64,000 nt of DNA from Acidovorax sp. 210-6 (GCF_010020825.1 NZ_JAACJE010000001.1:2108001-2172000), one strand, 5' to 3'; positions 8,872-17,478 are shown, counted from the stretch's first letter. The notes: generated from the letters alone by a model not told the origin. Made by a program: numbers and translations.

Positions 8872-9091
8872 ACGCTTCAACTTTGATGTAAACGGCAATT
8901 CACCGGATATACCCAGCAGCCGCCGGATAACGTGGCGCCGAGAAAACCGAAAAATCTTTTGATTTCATGCGTTTACGCTCGCAAGCTGGATACATGAACA
9001 GGCAACACAAAACCACCAAAGTCGCCGCAGCGCCGCCCTTGAAGTCCACACATTTGCTGGATCAGATTCACGAGCGCATCGGTGATCTGCA

Positions 9092-10021
9092 CTATAGCCC
9101 CGAGACCGAAAAAACCTGCGCCACCCCCCGCGCCAGTTCCGTCGCCATAGGCACGGTGTTGGTCGGATGCGCCACGCAATCCGTGCTCCAGAACTGCCCC
9201 ACGCCCGCCGCATGCAGCGCGGCCAGGGCGTCGGCGTCGATGAGGGCATGGGTGACCGCCACGTCCACCGAGGCCGCGCCCGCCTGCAACAGCAGGCGCG
9301 TGGCCTGGGCCAGGGTGTGGCCGGTGCTGGCCATATCGTCGAGCAGCACCACCGCCCTGCCCTGCACGTCCAAGGGCGGTAGGTGGATGGTGACGCTGCG
9401 GTCGCCGTGGCGTTCCTTGGTGCAGACGGCGTGATCCAGGCCGTGGCGGGCGGCGGCCTGGGCCACCCATTGGGCGGATTCGCCATCAGGCCCCACCAGC
9501 AGCGCGCCGGGGCGCTGCTGCACGATCCAGTCGGCCAGCAGCGGTGCGCCGCTGAGCACCACGGTTTGCGCGGCGGGCACGGCCTCTTGCAAGGTGGCCA
9601 CGCGGTGCAGGTGCGGGTCCACGGTGACCACGGCGTCGAACAGGCTGGCCAGGAAGGGGCCGACGATGCGCTGGCTGACCGCCTCGCCGGGGTGGAAGGC
9701 GATGTCCTGGCGCATGTAGGCCAGGTACGGCGCCACCAGTGTGAGGTGCTGCACGCCCAGGCCGCGCGCGGCGCGGGCGGCGAGCAGCAGTTCGATGAGC
9801 TTGTCGTTGGGCTGGTGCAGGCTGCGCAGCAGCACGGCGCGCTCGGGCAGGTGGCCGCTGGCGTCCACGGGCAGGGTGAGCTTGAGTTCGCCATCAGGAA
9901 AGCGGTGGCGGGCGATCTCCAGCGCTGGCAGGCCGCAGGCCTGGGCCAGGCGCTGGGCGGCGGCGCGCTCGTCGTCAAAGTGCAGCAGGCAGGCGGCTGG
10001 GGCAGTGGGTGACGGAACCAT
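9092..10021 (-). CDS. PRPP-synthetase-like protein (ribose-phosphate pyrophosphokinase family)
   Basis: The 309-residue protein has the duplicated phosphoribosyltransferase fold of PrsA: RFPDGELKL, APYLAYMRQD, VDPHLHR near residue 130, a KERHGDRS flexible-loop counterpart and the PRPP loop VLLDDMASTGHTL. It diverges strongly from housekeeping PrsA (no KRR in the loop, no regulatory-site signature) and resembles archaeal-type enzymes, so it is probably a paralogue. It starts two bases after the stop of the AMP/thymidine phosphorylase gene with GTGGAG eight bases upstream. The pair likely handles nucleotide-derived ribose phosphates; the exact reaction is inference. Confidence 0.82.
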   Translation of the reverse strand: MVPSPTAPAACLLHFDDERAAAQRLAQACGLPALEIARHRFPDGELKLTLPVDASGHLPERAVLLRSLHQPNDKLIELLLAARAARGLGVQHLTLVAPYLAYMRQDIAFHPGEAVSQRIVGPFLASLFDAVVTVDPHLHRVATLQEAVPAAQTVVLSGAPLLADWIVQQRPGALLVGPDGESAQWVAQAAARHGLDHAVCTKERHGDRSVTIHLPPLDVQGRAVVLLDDMASTGHTLAQATRLLLQAGAASVDVAVTHALIDADALAALHAAGVGQFWSTDCVAHPTNTVPMATELARGVAQVFSVSGL

Positions 10022-10023
10022 GC

Positions 10024-11628
10024 TCAGAACTCCACAAAGACGTGGGGCACCTCATCGGCGCCGCCAATGCGGTAGCCGTTGGCGCGGTGGCAGGCCTGGC
10101 GGGCAAATTCCAGGTCGGCGGGGAAGTCGGCGTGCACGCGGTACAGGGGCTGGCCGCTCTGCACGGTGTCGCCCAGCTTGCACAGCAGGTCCACGCCCGC
10201 GCCCTGCACCTTGGGCGCACCGGCCAGGCGGGCGATGCGGGCGATCTGCTGGTTGTCGATACCGGCCACCACACCGGCAGCGGGGGCGCTGATCTCAAAA
10301 TGCAGCGCGCCCAGGCGTGGGGCGTTGTGGTCGAACTCCTTGGCGCCCTGTGCGGCGATGATGGCCTCCATGCGCGCCAGGGCGCGGCCGGAGTCGAGGA
10401 TGTCGCGTGCGATGCCGTAGCCGTCGCCGCCGCGCACGTCGGGGTCGCATTCAATCAGGCGGCCCGCCAGGCGCAGGGCTTTCTGGCGCAGGTCGTTGGG
10501 GGCGCGGGGGTCGTTTTCGAGCACGCGCATCACGTCGCGCGCCTCCAGCACCGGGCCGATGCCGTTGCCGATGGGCTGGCGCCCGTCGGTGATCACCACG
10601 TCCAGCGACAGCCCCAGGCGGTGCGCCACGTATTCGAACAGGCGGCGCAGGCGCTGGGCCTCGGGCATGGAGCGCACCTTGGCCGTGGGGCCGATGGGGA
10701 TGTCGAGCACGAGGTGGGTGGAACCCGCCGCGATCTTCTTGGACAGGATGGACGCCACCATCTGCCCCGGCGAGTCGATGGACAGGGGCCGCTCCACGGA
10801 AATCAGCACGTCGTCGGCGGGCGAGAGCTGCGCCGTGCCGCCCCAGGCCAGGCAGCCGCGGTGGTCGCGCACCAGGGTTTGCAACTGCTCCAGCGGCAGT
10901 TCCACATTGGCCAGCACCTCCATGGTGTCGGCCGTGCCCGCGGGCGAGGTGATGGCGCGCGACGAGGTTTTGGGGCACAGCATTCCGTGTGCCGCCACGA
11001 TGGGCACCACCAGCATGGAGGTGCGGTTGCCCGGAATGCCGCCAATGCAGTGCTTGTCCACCACCAGGGGCTCGTGCCAGTCCAGCCGCTGGCCCGTCTG
11101 CACCATGGCGTCGGACAGGAAGAACACCTCCTCGCGGTCGAGTTCGTCGCGGTTGCAGGCCACGACGAAGGCGGTGAGCTCGATCTTGGAATAGCGGTGG
11201 TCGGCAATGTCGCGCACGATGGCGCGGAAGTCCTCGCGTGCCAGGCGCTCGCCGGCAATCTTGCGGAACAGCGCGCCCATGGATTCGGGCGGCTCGGCCT
11301 GCGCCACGGCCACCTTGTAGCCCGGCTCCACGCCCAGTTGCGCAAAGGCGTCTTCCGACAGACCCAGCTCGTGGCAGCCGACGATGGCCGGGTCGTCCAC
11401 CACGTTCACCGTGGCCAGGATACGCCGACCATTGGCGCGCACCTCGATCTTGGACAGGGCCTGGAAGCCCTCGGCACGGTACACGGCGCAGTCGCGGTTC
11501 AGGTAGGCCACGTTCTCGCGCCAGGTGTCTATGGCCACGCGGCGCACGGCCAGGCGCGAGACTGCGGCGCTCTCGCCATTTCCATTGCCGGAGGCTGCTG
11601 GCGGGGGGGAATTCACAGGGGTCGTCAT
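10024..11628 (-). CDS. AMP/thymidine phosphorylase-family protein
   Basis: The 534-residue protein belongs to the branch of pyrimidine/AMP phosphorylases that includes archaeal AMP phosphorylase. An N-terminal domain of about 100 residues precedes the helical and phosphate-binding domains seen in DeoA. Visible motifs are [14 protein letters not shown] near residue 198, [19 protein letters not shown] near 228, [13 protein letters not shown], and a C-terminal lobe with AAGVVAGID. Archaeal relatives phosphorolyse NMPs to ribose-1,5-bisphosphate plus base; bacterial relatives are poorly defined and often labelled thymidine phosphorylase. The pairing with a PRPP-synthetase paralogue supports NMP salvage rather than deoxynucleoside breakdown, as inference. 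Confidence 0.87.
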   Translation of the reverse strand: MTTPVNSPPPAASGNGNGESAAVSRLAVRRVAIDTWRENVAYLNRDCAVYRAEGFQALSKIEVRANGRRILATVNVVDDPAIVGCHELGLSEDAFAQLGVEPGYKVAVAQAEPPESMGALFRKIAGERLAREDFRAIVRDIADHRYSKIELTAFVVACNRDELDREEVFFLSDAMVQTGQRLDWHEPLVVDKHCIGGIPGNRTSMLVVPIVAAHGMLCPKTSSRAITSPAGTADTMEVLANVELPLEQLQTLVRDHRGCLAWGGTAQLSPADDVLISVERPLSIDSPGQMVASILSKKIAAGSTHLVLDIPIGPTAKVRSMPEAQRLRRLFEYVAHRLGLSLDVVITDGRQPIGNGIGPVLEARDVMRVLENDPRAPNDLRQKALRLAGRLIECDPDVRGGDGYGIARDILDSGRALARMEAIIAAQGAKEFDHNAPRLGALHFEISAPAAGVVAGIDNQQIARIARLAGAPKVQGAGVDLLCKLGDTVQSGQPLYRVHADFPADLEFARQACHRANGYRIGGADEVPHVFVEF

Positions 11629-11716
11629 ACGGCAAGCCTACACCCGAAATCCCCCCTGGGCACCCCTTGGGTACCCCTGGAGCCCCCCTCGAAACCCCCA
11701 GGATATGCTGAGTCTG

Positions 11717-11771
11717 CTATATTTTTAATAGCTGCTTGCGCAATACACATAAGCGCTGAAGCCATATTTTT
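11717..11771. repeat. Short interspersed palindromic repeat, copy 2
   Basis: TTTTTAATAGCTGCTTGCGC followed by an AAGCGCTGAAGCCAT arm, in the divergent gap between the phosphorylase and NlpC/P60 genes. The rest of that gap (11629-11829) holds the probable promoters of both genes and a stretch of C-rich runs; nothing else was recognised. Confidence 0.65.
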
Positions 11772-11829
11772 ATCAGTATGCGTTTACCCTGTCTGGAGCC
11801 TCCGCGCAGTCGTGGTACCCTTGCGCCCC

Positions 11830-12453
11830 ATGTCACGCTGGCTTTACATCCTGGTGCTCGCCCTCAGCACCACCGCCCATGCAGCCCCCGGTTCCGCGCC
11901 CACAGAGGCGCAAGAGCCCTTCCAATGGGACAAGAATCTGCGCAGCCAACTCGCCGAGTTGGGCCACAACGTGGCCGACCAGGCCCATGTGGTGGCAGAC
12001 CGCACCACAGACTTGGTGACCACCGCCATGGGTTTCCTGGGTGTGCCCTACCGCCGTGGCGGCAACAGCGCCGAAACGGGTTTTGACTGCAGCGGCTTTG
12101 TGCGCAACATCTACCAGCAGACGCTGGGCCTGTTGCTGCCGCGCCAGGCGTCCGAACAGGCCGCCAGCACCGAAAAGATCGACAAGAAAGACCTGCAGCC
12201 GGGTGACCTGGTGTTCTTCAACACCATGCGCCGCGCCTTCAGCCATGTCGGCATCTACGTGGGGGACGGCAAGTTCATCCACTCGCCGCGCAGCGGCGGC
12301 AAGGTGCGCGTGGAAGACATGCAGGAAAGCTACTGGCAAAAGCGCTTCAACGGCGCCCGCCGCGTGGCACCCGAGGCCCAGGCGGGCAATGCACAGGCCG
12401 CCGCGCTGCAGGCCGCAGCAGCCGAAATCCAGGCCACCCCCACCCCGCGTTAA
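11830..12453 (+). CDS. Secreted NlpC/P60 peptidoglycan hydrolase
   Basis: The 207-residue product has a signal peptide (MSRWLYILVLALSTTAHA) and an NlpC/P60 domain from about 60 to 175. The catalytic Cys87 (FDCSGFV), His139 (FSHVGIYVG) and His151 (FIHSPRSGG) are in place, indicating a D-glutamyl-meso-diaminopimelate endopeptidase cutting stem peptides in the periplasm. The C-terminal Ala-rich tail is low complexity. The ATG at 11830 is chosen because it begins the signal peptide; the open frame extends far upstream but through the repeat and antisense DNA. No lipobox Cys is present. Confidence 0.9.
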   Translation: MSRWLYILVLALSTTAHAAPGSAPTEAQEPFQWDKNLRSQLAELGHNVADQAHVVADRTTDLVTTAMGFLGVPYRRGGNSAETGFDCSGFVRNIYQQTLGLLLPRQASEQAASTEKIDKKDLQPGDLVFFNTMRRAFSHVGIYVGDGKFIHSPRSGGKVRVEDMQESYWQKRFNGARRVAPEAQAGNAQAAALQAAAAEIQATPTPR

Positions 12454-12461
12454 GGCGCTGT

Positions 12462-13172
12462 GTGCGCCGCCTCCCCACTGTGGCCTCGCACAAGACTCCC
12501 CCAGCGCTCTCTGGCGGCATTGCCCCTCGCGCACACGACCGCCAGACCCTGCAAAGTCTGCTGACCCAACGCAACCAGCAACCCGAGCAGCGGGCGCAGA
12601 TCGACGAGGCCATCACCCAGGCCTTTGTGCGCCCGGTGGCCATGCTGGTGCTGGACATGTGCGGCTTCTCGCGCATCACAGCCAGCCACGGAATCATCCA
12701 CTTCCTGGCGCTGATCCACCGCATGGAGCATGCCGCCCGCCCCGCCATTGCGGCCAACGGCGGCGAAGTGGTCAAGCAAGAAGCCGACAACCTGTTCGCC
12801 GTGTTCACCCACCCCCAGAACGCCCTGGAAGCGGCACTCGACATCCTGCGTGCGCTGGACGCCATGAACACGGTGCAGCCACCCGAATCGCAGCTCCTGG
12901 CCAGTGTGGGCATTGGCTACGGGCCCACGCTGGTGGTGGCGGGCAAGGACCTCTTTGGCCACGAGATGAACATGGCCTGCAAGTTGGGCGAGGACATCGC
13001 CGGCCCCGGCGAGGTGTTGCTGACCCAGGCCGCCTGCCGCGACCTGGAGCCTGGCCGCTATCTGCTCTACCCGCTGCAGGAACGCATGGGCGGCATGGAC
13101 ATGCCTGCATTCCGCTATGTGGCCAGCCTGCACGAAAGACCCTTGCCCGGTGCGCCCATCAGCGACGCCTGA
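12462..13172 (+). CDS. Divergent class III nucleotide cyclase-domain protein
   Basis: The 236-residue protein is a stand-alone adenylate/guanylate cyclase catalytic domain without sensor or membrane part. The first metal Asp is D65 (LVLDMCGFSRI) and the second D109 (GGEVVKQEADNLFAVF). The segment FGHEMNMACKLGED holds N170, but the transition-state Arg four residues later is Lys174. Activity is therefore plausible but uncertain, and the domain could act as a binding module. The start is GTG at 12462 with AAGG a few bases upstream, nine bases after the NlpC/P60 stop, so the genes may be cotranscribed. Confidence 0.78.
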   Translation: MRRLPTVASHKTPPALSGGIAPRAHDRQTLQSLLTQRNQQPEQRAQIDEAITQAFVRPVAMLVLDMCGFSRITASHGIIHFLALIHRMEHAARPAIAANGGEVVKQEADNLFAVFTHPQNALEAALDILRALDAMNTVQPPESQLLASVGIGYGPTLVVAGKDLFGHEMNMACKLGEDIAGPGEVLLTQAACRDLEPGRYLLYPLQERMGGMDMPAFRYVASLHERPLPGAPISDA

Positions 13173-13228
13173 CGCGCACATGTCGCAAGGCTGCGCTACG
13201 CTTGAGTCTCTTTTTGAAAGGACGCTCC

Positions 13229-13480
13229 ATGCTCTCTGTGATTGGTTCCCTGCTCATCGGCCTGGTGGTGGGCTTCATCGCACGCGCGCTCAAGCCGGGG
13301 GACGACAAGCTGGGCTGGATCATGACCGCGCTGCTGGGCGTGGCAGGCTCCTTCGTGGCCAGCTACGCAGGCCAGGCCCTGGGCTGGTATGGCCCAGGCG
13401 AGGCGGCGGGATTCATCGCCTCGGTGGTAGGTGCCATCGTGCTGCTGGTGGTGTACGGCCTGGTCAAGGGCAAGGGCTGA
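13229..13480 (+). CDS. GlsB/YeaQ/YmgE-family stress-response membrane protein
   Basis: An 83-residue product with three hydrophobic segments and the family pattern GLVVGFIARALKPGDDKLGWIMTAL (residues about 11-35) followed by GxxGSFVASYAGQALG and an ending GAIVLLVVYGLVKGKG. These transglycosylase-associated (YeaQ) proteins are small inner-membrane proteins linked to envelope or acid stress, with no known catalytic activity. The ATG at 13229 has AAAGGA eight bases upstream; the longer open frame upstream belongs to a shadow of the cyclase gene. Confidence 0.85.
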   Translation: MLSVIGSLLIGLVVGFIARALKPGDDKLGWIMTALLGVAGSFVASYAGQALGWYGPGEAAGFIASVVGAIVLLVVYGLVKGKG

Positions 13481-13499
13481 ACCACAGCCTCCACCACCC

Positions 13500-14048
13500 A
13501 TGGCCCTGAAACCCCGCACCCGCAAACCGTCGCGGCAAGACGGCCCGCCGGACGACCCGGTGGAGGCCTCTGCCGACCCCGCCCTGCTGGCCGCCGCCCA
13601 GCGCGCCCGCAAGCTGCTGCACCGGCGCGCGCTGACCGCCGCCGCCGCCAGCGTGGTACCCGTGCCGGGCCTGGACTGGGCGGTGGATGCCGCCCTGCTC
13701 TCGCGCCTGCTGCCGCGCATCAATGCCGAGTTCGGGCTCGCGCCCGAGCAGATCGACCGGCTGGACCCCAGCCAGCGCGAACAGGTGCACAAGGCCGTGG
13801 CGCTGGTGGGCTCGGCACTCATCGGCAAGCTCATCACGCGCGACATGGTGCTGCGCCTGACCAGCGCGGTGGGCATGCGCCTGACCACCAAACAGGCCGC
13901 CAAGTACGTGCCGCTGGCGGGCCAGGCACTCTCGGCCACACTGGGCTACGCCACGCTGCGCTACCTGGGCGAGCAGCACATCCGCGACTGCATGCAGGTG
14001 GCACAGGCGGCGCATCTGCAACTGCCAGCGCCAGATGCTACAAAATAA
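13500..14048 (+). CDS. DUF697-like small membrane-associated protein
   Basis: The 182-residue protein begins with a basic, disordered stretch (MALKPRTRKPSRQDG) followed by two amphipathic/hydrophobic regions: ALTAAAASVVPVPGLDWAVDAALL (about 46-70) and a second from about 95 to 150. The VPVPGLDW loop resembles the conserved region of DUF697/YcjF-like and EcsC-type proteins. Function unknown. It starts 19 bases after the GlsB-like gene and no strong ribosome site precedes the ATG, so coupling to that gene is likely. The last codons run into a copy of the short palindromic repeat. Confidence 0.7.
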   Translation: MALKPRTRKPSRQDGPPDDPVEASADPALLAAAQRARKLLHRRALTAAAASVVPVPGLDWAVDAALLSRLLPRINAEFGLAPEQIDRLDPSQREQVHKAVALVGSALIGKLITRDMVLRLTSAVGMRLTTKQAAKYVPLAGQALSATLGYATLRYLGEQHIRDCMQVAQAAHLQLPAPDATK

Positions 14049-14096
14049 ATAGCACCCAGCGCTTGCTGAATAAGCGCCAGATCCTGATTTTTAATA
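14041..14096. repeat. Short interspersed palindromic repeat, copy 3
   Basis: ACCCAGCGCTTGCTGAATAAG with GCGCCAGAT and an AT-rich ATTTTTAATA tail, overlapping the end of the DUF697-like gene. It is a divergent copy of the family. Confidence 0.55.
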
Positions 14097-14110
14097 CATT
14101 GCCATGTGCC

Positions 14111-14245
14111 GTACGCGGCGCATAAAACCGGCGCGGCCCAGGCCAGCAGCCGCCGTGCAAGGGCCGCCCCGCCGCACGGGCGGCGTCCCCCTTCCCGGCG
14201 ACAGCCGAGAGAAGGGGGAAGCAGCGCAGCCGCTCAGGAGGTTGT
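14111..14245 (+). repeat. 135-bp dispersed repeat, copy A
   Basis: A GC-rich repeat with an AAACCGGCGCGGCCCAGGCC segment, then GTGCAAGGGCCGCCCCGCCG, then a hairpin formed by GTCCCCCTTC and GAGAAGGGGGAAG. A second copy lies inverted at 28669-28806. It sits between the convergent DUF697-like and tryptophanase genes. The function is unknown; the terminal C-run/G-run hairpin could act as a terminator. Confidence 0.75.
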
Positions 14246-14253
14246 TCGCTTCT

Positions 14254-15624
14254 TCAAGCCCACTCACACTCGCAGGTGAAGTGGCGCAGGAACTTGGGCT
14301 GCTTGGTGATCTTCACGCCGCGGATGCTGGCGGCCTTTTCCTTCACCTCGGCGATCACCTCGGCGGCGTAGTCGAAGTGGCTCTGCGTGTACATGCGGCG
14401 CGGGAACGCCAGGCGCACCAGCTCCATGCTGTGGAAGGTTTCCGTGCCGTCATCCAGCCGCTTGCCGAACATCACCGAGCCGATCTCCACGCCCCGAATG
14501 CCGCCTTCGAGGTACAGCGCATTGCAAAGCGCCCAGGCGGGGTATTGCTCCACCGGCATGTTGGGCAGCACGGTCTTGGCGTCGATATAGACGGCGTGGC
14601 CGCCCGTGGGCTTGACGAAGCCCACGCCCGCCGCCTCCAGGCGCTCGCCCAGGTACTCGGCAGTGCGCAGGCGGTAGCGCAGGTAGTCCTCCTCCATGCC
14701 TTCCTCCAGGCCCACGGCCAGGGCTTCGAGGTCGCGCCCGGCCATGCCGCCGTAGGTGGGGAAGCCTTCCATCATGATCAGGCCGTTGCGCACGGCGTCC
14801 AGCCATTCCTCGCTGCGCAACACGATGAAGCCGCCGATGTTGACCATGCCGTCCTTCTTGGCGCTCATGGTGGCGCCGTCGGCGTAGGAGAACATTTCCT
14901 TCACGATGTCCTTGATCGGCGTGTTCTCGTAGCCTGGCTCGCGCATCTTGATGAACATGGCGTTTTCCGAGAAGCGGCACACGTCCATGATGAAGGGCTT
15001 GCCGTATTTCTTGAGCAAGGCGGCGTAGGCGCGGATGTTGGCCATGGACACCGGCTGGCCGCCGCCCGTGTTGTTCGTCACGGTGATCATGCCGAAGGGG
15101 ATGCGGTGGCCCTGGTCCTTGAGCACGGCTTCCACGCGCGCCAGGTCGATGTTGCCCTTGAACGGATAGTCCAGCGCAGGCTGCAGGCCCTCGGGGATCA
15201 CCAGGTCCACGGCCTCCACGCCCATGTATTCGAGGTTGCCGCGCGTGGTGTCGAAGTGGCAGTTGTTGGGCACCAGGTCGCCCGCCTTGCAGGTGGCACC
15301 GAACAGCACCTTCTCGGCCGCGCGGCCCTGGTGCGTGGGCACGAAATACTGCATGCCGGTGATGTCCTGGATCACTTTTTCAAGGCGGTAGAAGCTGCGC
15401 GCGCCGGCGTAGCTTTCGTCGCCTTCCATGATGGCGCCCCACTGCCTGGAGGACATGGCGCCGGTGCCGGAATCGGTCAGCCAGTCGATCAGCACGTCCT
15501 CGGCGCGCAGCTTGAAGACGTTGAGCTTGGCCTCTTCGAGCAGGCGCTCGCGCTCGGCACGGGTGGTCATGCGGATGGGTTCCACACTTTTGATGCGGAA
15601 GGGTTCGATCAGGGTTTTGGGCAT
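14254..15624 (-). CDS. tnaA: Tryptophanase (tryptophan indole-lyase)
   Basis: The 456-residue PLP enzyme cleaves tryptophan to indole, pyruvate and ammonia. It opens EPFRIKSVEPI and contains LTDSGTGAM, PTHQGRAAEK, NNTGGGQPVSMANI, the PLP lysine in MSAKKDGMVN near residue 256, and EGFPTYGGMAGRD. The family also includes tyrosine phenol-lyase; here the substrate-pocket segment reads GVEIGSV as in E. coli TnaA, where phenol-lyases have the Arg of MERG, so tryptophanase is preferred. AGGAG lies six bases before the ATG. No TnaB-type permease gene is adjacent. An 11-codon frame ending Arg-Pro-UGA lies just upstream (see findings). Confidence 0.92.
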   Translation of the reverse strand: MPKTLIEPFRIKSVEPIRMTTRAERERLLEEAKLNVFKLRAEDVLIDWLTDSGTGAMSSRQWGAIMEGDESYAGARSFYRLEKVIQDITGMQYFVPTHQGRAAEKVLFGATCKAGDLVPNNCHFDTTRGNLEYMGVEAVDLVIPEGLQPALDYPFKGNIDLARVEAVLKDQGHRIPFGMITVTNNTGGGQPVSMANIRAYAALLKKYGKPFIMDVCRFSENAMFIKMREPGYENTPIKDIVKEMFSYADGATMSAKKDGMVNIGGFIVLRSEEWLDAVRNGLIMMEGFPTYGGMAGRDLEALAVGLEEGMEEDYLRYRLRTAEYLGERLEAAGVGFVKPTGGHAVYIDAKTVLPNMPVEQYPAWALCNALYLEGGIRGVEIGSVMFGKRLDDGTETFHSMELVRLAFPRRMYTQSHFDYAAEVIAEVKEKAASIRGVKITKQPKFLRHFTCECEWA

Positions 15625-15777
15625 GTGTGCTCCTGGTTTGTCTTGGTCAGGGGCGCAAAGTTATCACCGCGAAAAAACCCATGGTGTCGGTTATTTCCAA
15701 CGCCCACCAAAAAATTTCGGGCCCTGCCTCCACCGAGGTCAGCGCCCGAAAAATCAAGATCAAAACCCGCCGAAAAG

Positions 15778-15820
15778 CTCGCAAATATTGCGCAAGCAGC
15801 TATCAATAGTATAGCAATCA
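15778..15820. repeat. Short interspersed palindromic repeat, copy 4
   Basis: GCGCAAGCAGCTATCAATAG preceded by a degenerate left arm, in the gap between the GMC oxidoreductase and tryptophanase genes (15625-15843). An apparent antisense membrane-like frame here is an artefact of the repeat. Confidence 0.6.
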
Positions 15821-15843
15821 GGCCGCGCCGCGACGGCACTGGC

Positions 15844-17466
15844 CTATGCCAGTGGTTGTGCCTGCGGCTGGCCCGTCATGCGTTGCACCAGCCCTTGCGC
15901 GAGCCGGTTGACGATGCCGTAGATGGACAGTTGCGGGTTCGCGCCCACGCTGGTGGGGAACAGCGAGCCGTCGTGCACCGAGAGGTTTTCCACCTGCCAG
16001 TGCACGCCATCGGGCCGCACCACGCCCCGCTTTTCGTCAGCGGCCAGGCCGCAGCCGCCCATCACATGGGCGCTGACCACCTTGGTCAGCAGCGGCTTCA
16101 TGGGCAGTTGATCGATGGCGGCCTTGGCCTGCGCCCAAGTGGAGTAGAGCGTGGCCATTTCGTGCACCGGCAGCACCTGCTGGGCCCCGGCAGCAAACTG
16201 GATTTCGGCCATGGCCAGCATGGCGCGGCGGGCGCCGTCCATCACGTAGTCGGTCAGCGGGTAGTCGAGCACGGCCGAGCCGTCGCCGCGCAGCTTGACG
16301 CGCCCGCCCTGTGCCTGCTCGTGGAAGCCGTCGCGCAGCAGCGCCAGCAGCACATGGGTGTGCGGGAACTGGCGCAGCAGATCGGCCTGGGGCTGCCCCA
16401 TGCCGGGCATGGTGGTGGCCAGGATCAGGGGGTGCAGTGGCGGCGCCTCCAGCTTGAAGCCCATGGGGCCGTCGATGGCCTGGGCTTCCAGAAAATGGTC
16501 GGTGCACAGCGACTGCGGGGCACCGGTCCAGCCCTCCACGCGCTGCTGCATCAGTGCGGCGGTCATCACCACCGGGTGCAGGAAGGTGCGCTGGCCCAGG
16601 CGGCCATGCGGGTCGGGCGCCTGGGAGCGCAGCAGCACGGCGGGCGAGTTGATGGCCCCGCCCGACAGCACGTAGTGCTTGGCCGTGATGCGCGTGCGTG
16701 CTGCATCGCCCGCCACGGTGCTGTTGAGCTGCACGCCCACGCAGTGCAGGGCCTGCACCTTGCCCGAGGCCACCTCCAGGCGCTCGGCCCTCGTTTGCAC
16801 CAGCAGCGTGGCGCCCTGCTCCAGCGCCACGGGCAGCGTGGTGACCAGCATGGACTGCTTGGCGTTGGTGGGGCAACCCATGCCGCAGGAGCCCAGGTTC
16901 CAGCAGCCCTGCACGTTGCGCCGGATCGATTCGACCGGAATGCCCAGCTTGACCGCCCCGGCGCGCAGCAACTCGTTGTTCTCGTTGGGCGGCATCTGCC
17001 ACGAAGACACGTTGAGCCTGCGCTCGGCCTGCTCGAAGTACGGCTCCAGCGCCTGCTCGTTGTAGTCCTTGAGCCCAAAGTGCTGCGCCCAGAAGCCCAG
17101 GGTGGAAGGCGGCGTGCGGAAGGAGCTGGTCCAGTTCACCGTGGTGGAGCCGCCCACGCAGCGCCCCTGCAGGATGGAGATGGCCTTGTCCTCGGTCTTG
17201 CGGCTGGCGCTTTCCTGGTAGAGCTGGGGGTAGGCTTCGGACTCGCGCTGGCGGAAGTCGCTGCTGCTGCGCAGCGGGCCTTCTTCGACGATGACCACGG
17301 ACAGCCCGGCACGCGCCAGCAGTTCCGCCGTGATGCCCGCGCCCGCGCCGGAGCCGATGATGGCCACGTCACAGCTCAGCGTTTCGGGCACCGCGCCGTG
17401 CGGACCGCCGCGCACTTTCCAGCCGCGCTGCAGCCCCTCGCGGATGGGGTCAGGTAGTTTGCTCAT
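15844..17466 (-). CDS. GMC-family FAD oxidoreductase/dehydrogenase
   Basis: The 540-residue flavoprotein has the Rossmann FAD motif DVAIIGSGAGAGITAELLARAG at about 33-54, an ILQGRCVGGSTTVNWT segment near 100, the cysteine-rich GCWNLGSCGMGCPTNAKQ near 188, and a C-terminal SAHVMGGCGLA and HDGSLFPTSVGANPQLSI with the catalytic His/Asn region. Such enzymes oxidise alcohols or sterols; the cysteine-rich loop is typical of long-chain alcohol or glucose-type GMC dehydrogenases. It is encoded 12 bases after the Tat-signal subunit gene and itself lacks a signal, so it may be exported with that partner. The acceptor is unknown. Confidence 0.87.
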   Translation of the reverse strand: MSKLPDPIREGLQRGWKVRGGPHGAVPETLSCDVAIIGSGAGAGITAELLARAGLSVVIVEEGPLRSSSDFRQRESEAYPQLYQESASRKTEDKAISILQGRCVGGSTTVNWTSSFRTPPSTLGFWAQHFGLKDYNEQALEPYFEQAERRLNVSSWQMPPNENNELLRAGAVKLGIPVESIRRNVQGCWNLGSCGMGCPTNAKQSMLVTTLPVALEQGATLLVQTRAERLEVASGKVQALHCVGVQLNSTVAGDAARTRITAKHYVLSGGAINSPAVLLRSQAPDPHGRLGQRTFLHPVVMTAALMQQRVEGWTGAPQSLCTDHFLEAQAIDGPMGFKLEAPPLHPLILATTMPGMGQPQADLLRQFPHTHVLLALLRDGFHEQAQGGRVKLRGDGSAVLDYPLTDYVMDGARRAMLAMAEIQFAAGAQQVLPVHEMATLYSTWAQAKAAIDQLPMKPLLTKVVSAHVMGGCGLAADEKRGVVRPDGVHWQVENLSVHDGSLFPTSVGANPQLSIYGIVNRLAQGLVQRMTGQPQAQPLA

Positions 17467-17478
17467 GGGATGAAAGGC

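Noticed and set aside
8967-9434. Plus-strand frame of 155 codons upstream of the PRPP-synthetase-like gene end
   Set aside because: It is antisense to the conserved C-terminal half of the PRPP-synthetase-like gene, and its Thr/Ala/Ser-rich translation shows no family features.
10009-11829. Long plus-strand open frame in phase with the NlpC/P60 gene
   Set aside because: It is antisense to the phosphorylase gene and runs through a repeat; its His/Gly/Ala-rich translation is a GC-skew shadow. The signal peptide at 11830 marks the real start.
15609-15839. Minus-strand frame with an apparent signal peptide (LIAILLIAACAIFASF)
   Set aside because: The hydrophobic part is the translation of the AT-rich palindromic repeat copy; the same words appear at other copies.
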